Assembly: GCA_945956945.1 (NCBI GenBank)
Contig: CAMFJO010000065.1
Coordinates: 1 to 5,787 of the forward strand
Direction: 5' to 3'
DNA from: an uncultured Legionellales bacterium
GTDB lineage: Bacteria; Pseudomonadota; Gammaproteobacteria; UBA1113
DNA length: 5,787 nucleotides
Shown: positions 4,982 through 5,787 of the stretch, in pieces
How the letters are laid out: the number at the start of each line of letters is the position of its first letter
How positions within the stretch are numbered: the first letter of the stretch is position 1
Notes under the pieces: model-generated
The model's database searches: none
What the model was told of the DNA's origin: nothing
The model's input: the letters and a program-made list of their open reading frames with translations, nothing else
Position numbers and translations under genes: made by a program

Positions 4982-5787
4982 ATGGACCGTAGCATTAGCC
5001 CGCCTTTACAATCCGATACCCTCTTACCCTTCCTAACCCATTTTTATTGGCTCAGTAATCTATTACACGTAGCAGCAACCGCCATTAGTTTTTTTCTGGT
5101 CTATTATTTTGTAACCGCTTTACATTTTAGCATGATAGAAGCCGGTTTATTGATATCCTTTTATGGCCTGGGGATCTTTTTTGCGACAGTAATAGGGCCC
5201 TATTTAAAACATTCTAAAATAGTTCTGGGCGCATTGCTGTTAAGCACACTGACGATCGGCAATTTTTTACTACTCACAACATTTTCTCCCCTGGCTTTAA
5301 ATTTAATGGCTTTCGGTTTTGCCAGCGCTTTATTTAAAAACACCCCTTGGCCTTCGTCACAAAAATTATACCTGTCCTCCAACCTGGGTTTAGGTTTGAC
5401 CATGCTTCTCGTTCTTCTCTTTTCTGTGAAAGATTTTAGAGTACTGTGTGTCATCGCGCTCATTTTCAATGCATTGGCTTTGCTTTTTGTAACGGGCGGT
5501 TTAAAGCAAAATAAAATAATGGAGAAAGAAGTAAAGAATAAAAACACCGAGCTTATGCCTTCTCTATTTCCCAAAAAAGACGCTATTTTGTGTTTTTTCC
5601 TATTATTTTTAGGTGGCTTGTTATTGGCGCAACTCACCATCACTTATGGACTTTATTTAGCCTTAGAATTTCCCCATTTAAGTTTAAAGGCTTTAGCCAT
5701 TTTTATGTTGATTCATTTGTCTGTTCTCTGCTTTTTACAAAAACCCTTACTCATGGTCTTCTATCGCGGGAACACGCTGTTTAAAAG
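4982..5787 (+). CDS. Probable major facilitator superfamily transporter, N-terminal 268 residues (runs off right edge)
   Basis: The frame opens with ATG after GGAGG (4969-4973) at an 8-base spacing and is uninterrupted to the window edge. The product is very hydrophobic. Likely helices lie near residues 24-46, 53-74, 79-99, 102-118, 131-149 and 153-172, followed by a charged hydrophilic loop (173-200, with KQNKIMEKEVKNKN) and further helices near 201-222 and 236-252. Six helices, a central charged loop and more helices is the layout of the major facilitator superfamily. The segment LLISFYGLGIFFATVIGPYL (56-75) resembles helix 2 and the start of loop 2-3, but the usual charged motif A (GxxxDRxGRR type) is replaced by GPYLKHSK. 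Substrate cannot be inferred. Another polytopic inner-membrane carrier is possible. The gene is divergent from ftsQ, so it is unlikely to have a direct role in division. Confidence 0.7.
   Translation, partial: MDRSISPPLQSDTLLPFLTHFYWLSNLLHVAATAISFFLVYYFVTALHFSMIEAGLLISFYGLGIFFATVIGPYLKHSKIVLGALLLSTLTIGNFLLLTTFSPLALNLMAFGFASALFKNTPWPSSQKLYLSSNLGLGLTMLLVLLFSVKDFRVLCVIALIFNALALLFVTGGLKQNKIMEKEVKNKNTELMPSLFPKKDAILCFFLLFLGGLLLAQLTITYGLYLALEFPHLSLKALAIFMLIHLSVLCFLQKPLLMVFYRGNTLFK

Noticed and set aside
5200..5643. 147-codon minus-strand frame opposite the transporter gene
   Set aside because: The product is low-complexity and unlike any known protein, while the plus-strand frame has a good ribosome binding site, a perfect -10 and a coherent multi-helix protein.

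Overview
The window carries the distal end of a gammaproteobacterial division and cell wall (dcw) cluster on the minus strand, in transcription order ftsQ, ftsA, ftsZ, a small unrecognised gene and lpxC. A divergent plus-strand membrane transporter gene begins just beyond ftsQ. The order ftsQ-ftsA-ftsZ-lpxC, the FtsZ C-terminal peptide of the DYLDIPAFLR type and the LpxC sequence all point to a Gammaproteobacterium. The moderately AT-rich base composition, the unusual repeat content and the general feel of the proteins suggest the Legionellales/Coxiellaceae side of that class, but this placement is from memory and was not computed.

Layout from low to high coordinates: lpxC, first 220 codons only, running off the left edge, with its own sigma70-like promoter; a 71-codon unknown gene with a good ribosome binding site; a 130-base block of three hairpins that abut almost base to base, downstream of ftsZ; ftsZ; a 244-base ftsA-ftsZ gap that holds a 128-base MITE-like element with perfect 19-base inverted ends; ftsA; a 122-base gap; ftsQ; a 99-base divergent promoter region; and the first 268 codons of a probable major facilitator transporter, cut by the right edge.

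FtsQ, FtsA and FtsZ act together at the division site: FtsZ forms the ring, FtsA anchors it to the membrane, and FtsQ links the early ring to the septal wall synthesis machinery through FtsB/FtsL. LpxC commits UDP-GlcNAc-derived precursor to lipid A, so outer-membrane synthesis sits beside division. In most relatives murC, murB or ddl lies directly upstream of ftsQ; here a divergent transporter does, so ftsQ must be transcribed from within the short divergent gap.

The most unusual parts are non-coding: the inverted-repeat element inserted in the ftsA-ftsZ junction, which would place a long stem in the ftsAZ message and carries its own Shine-Dalgarno and a 24-codon frame, and the contiguous three-hairpin block after ftsZ. 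No stretch above 300 bases is without a gene.
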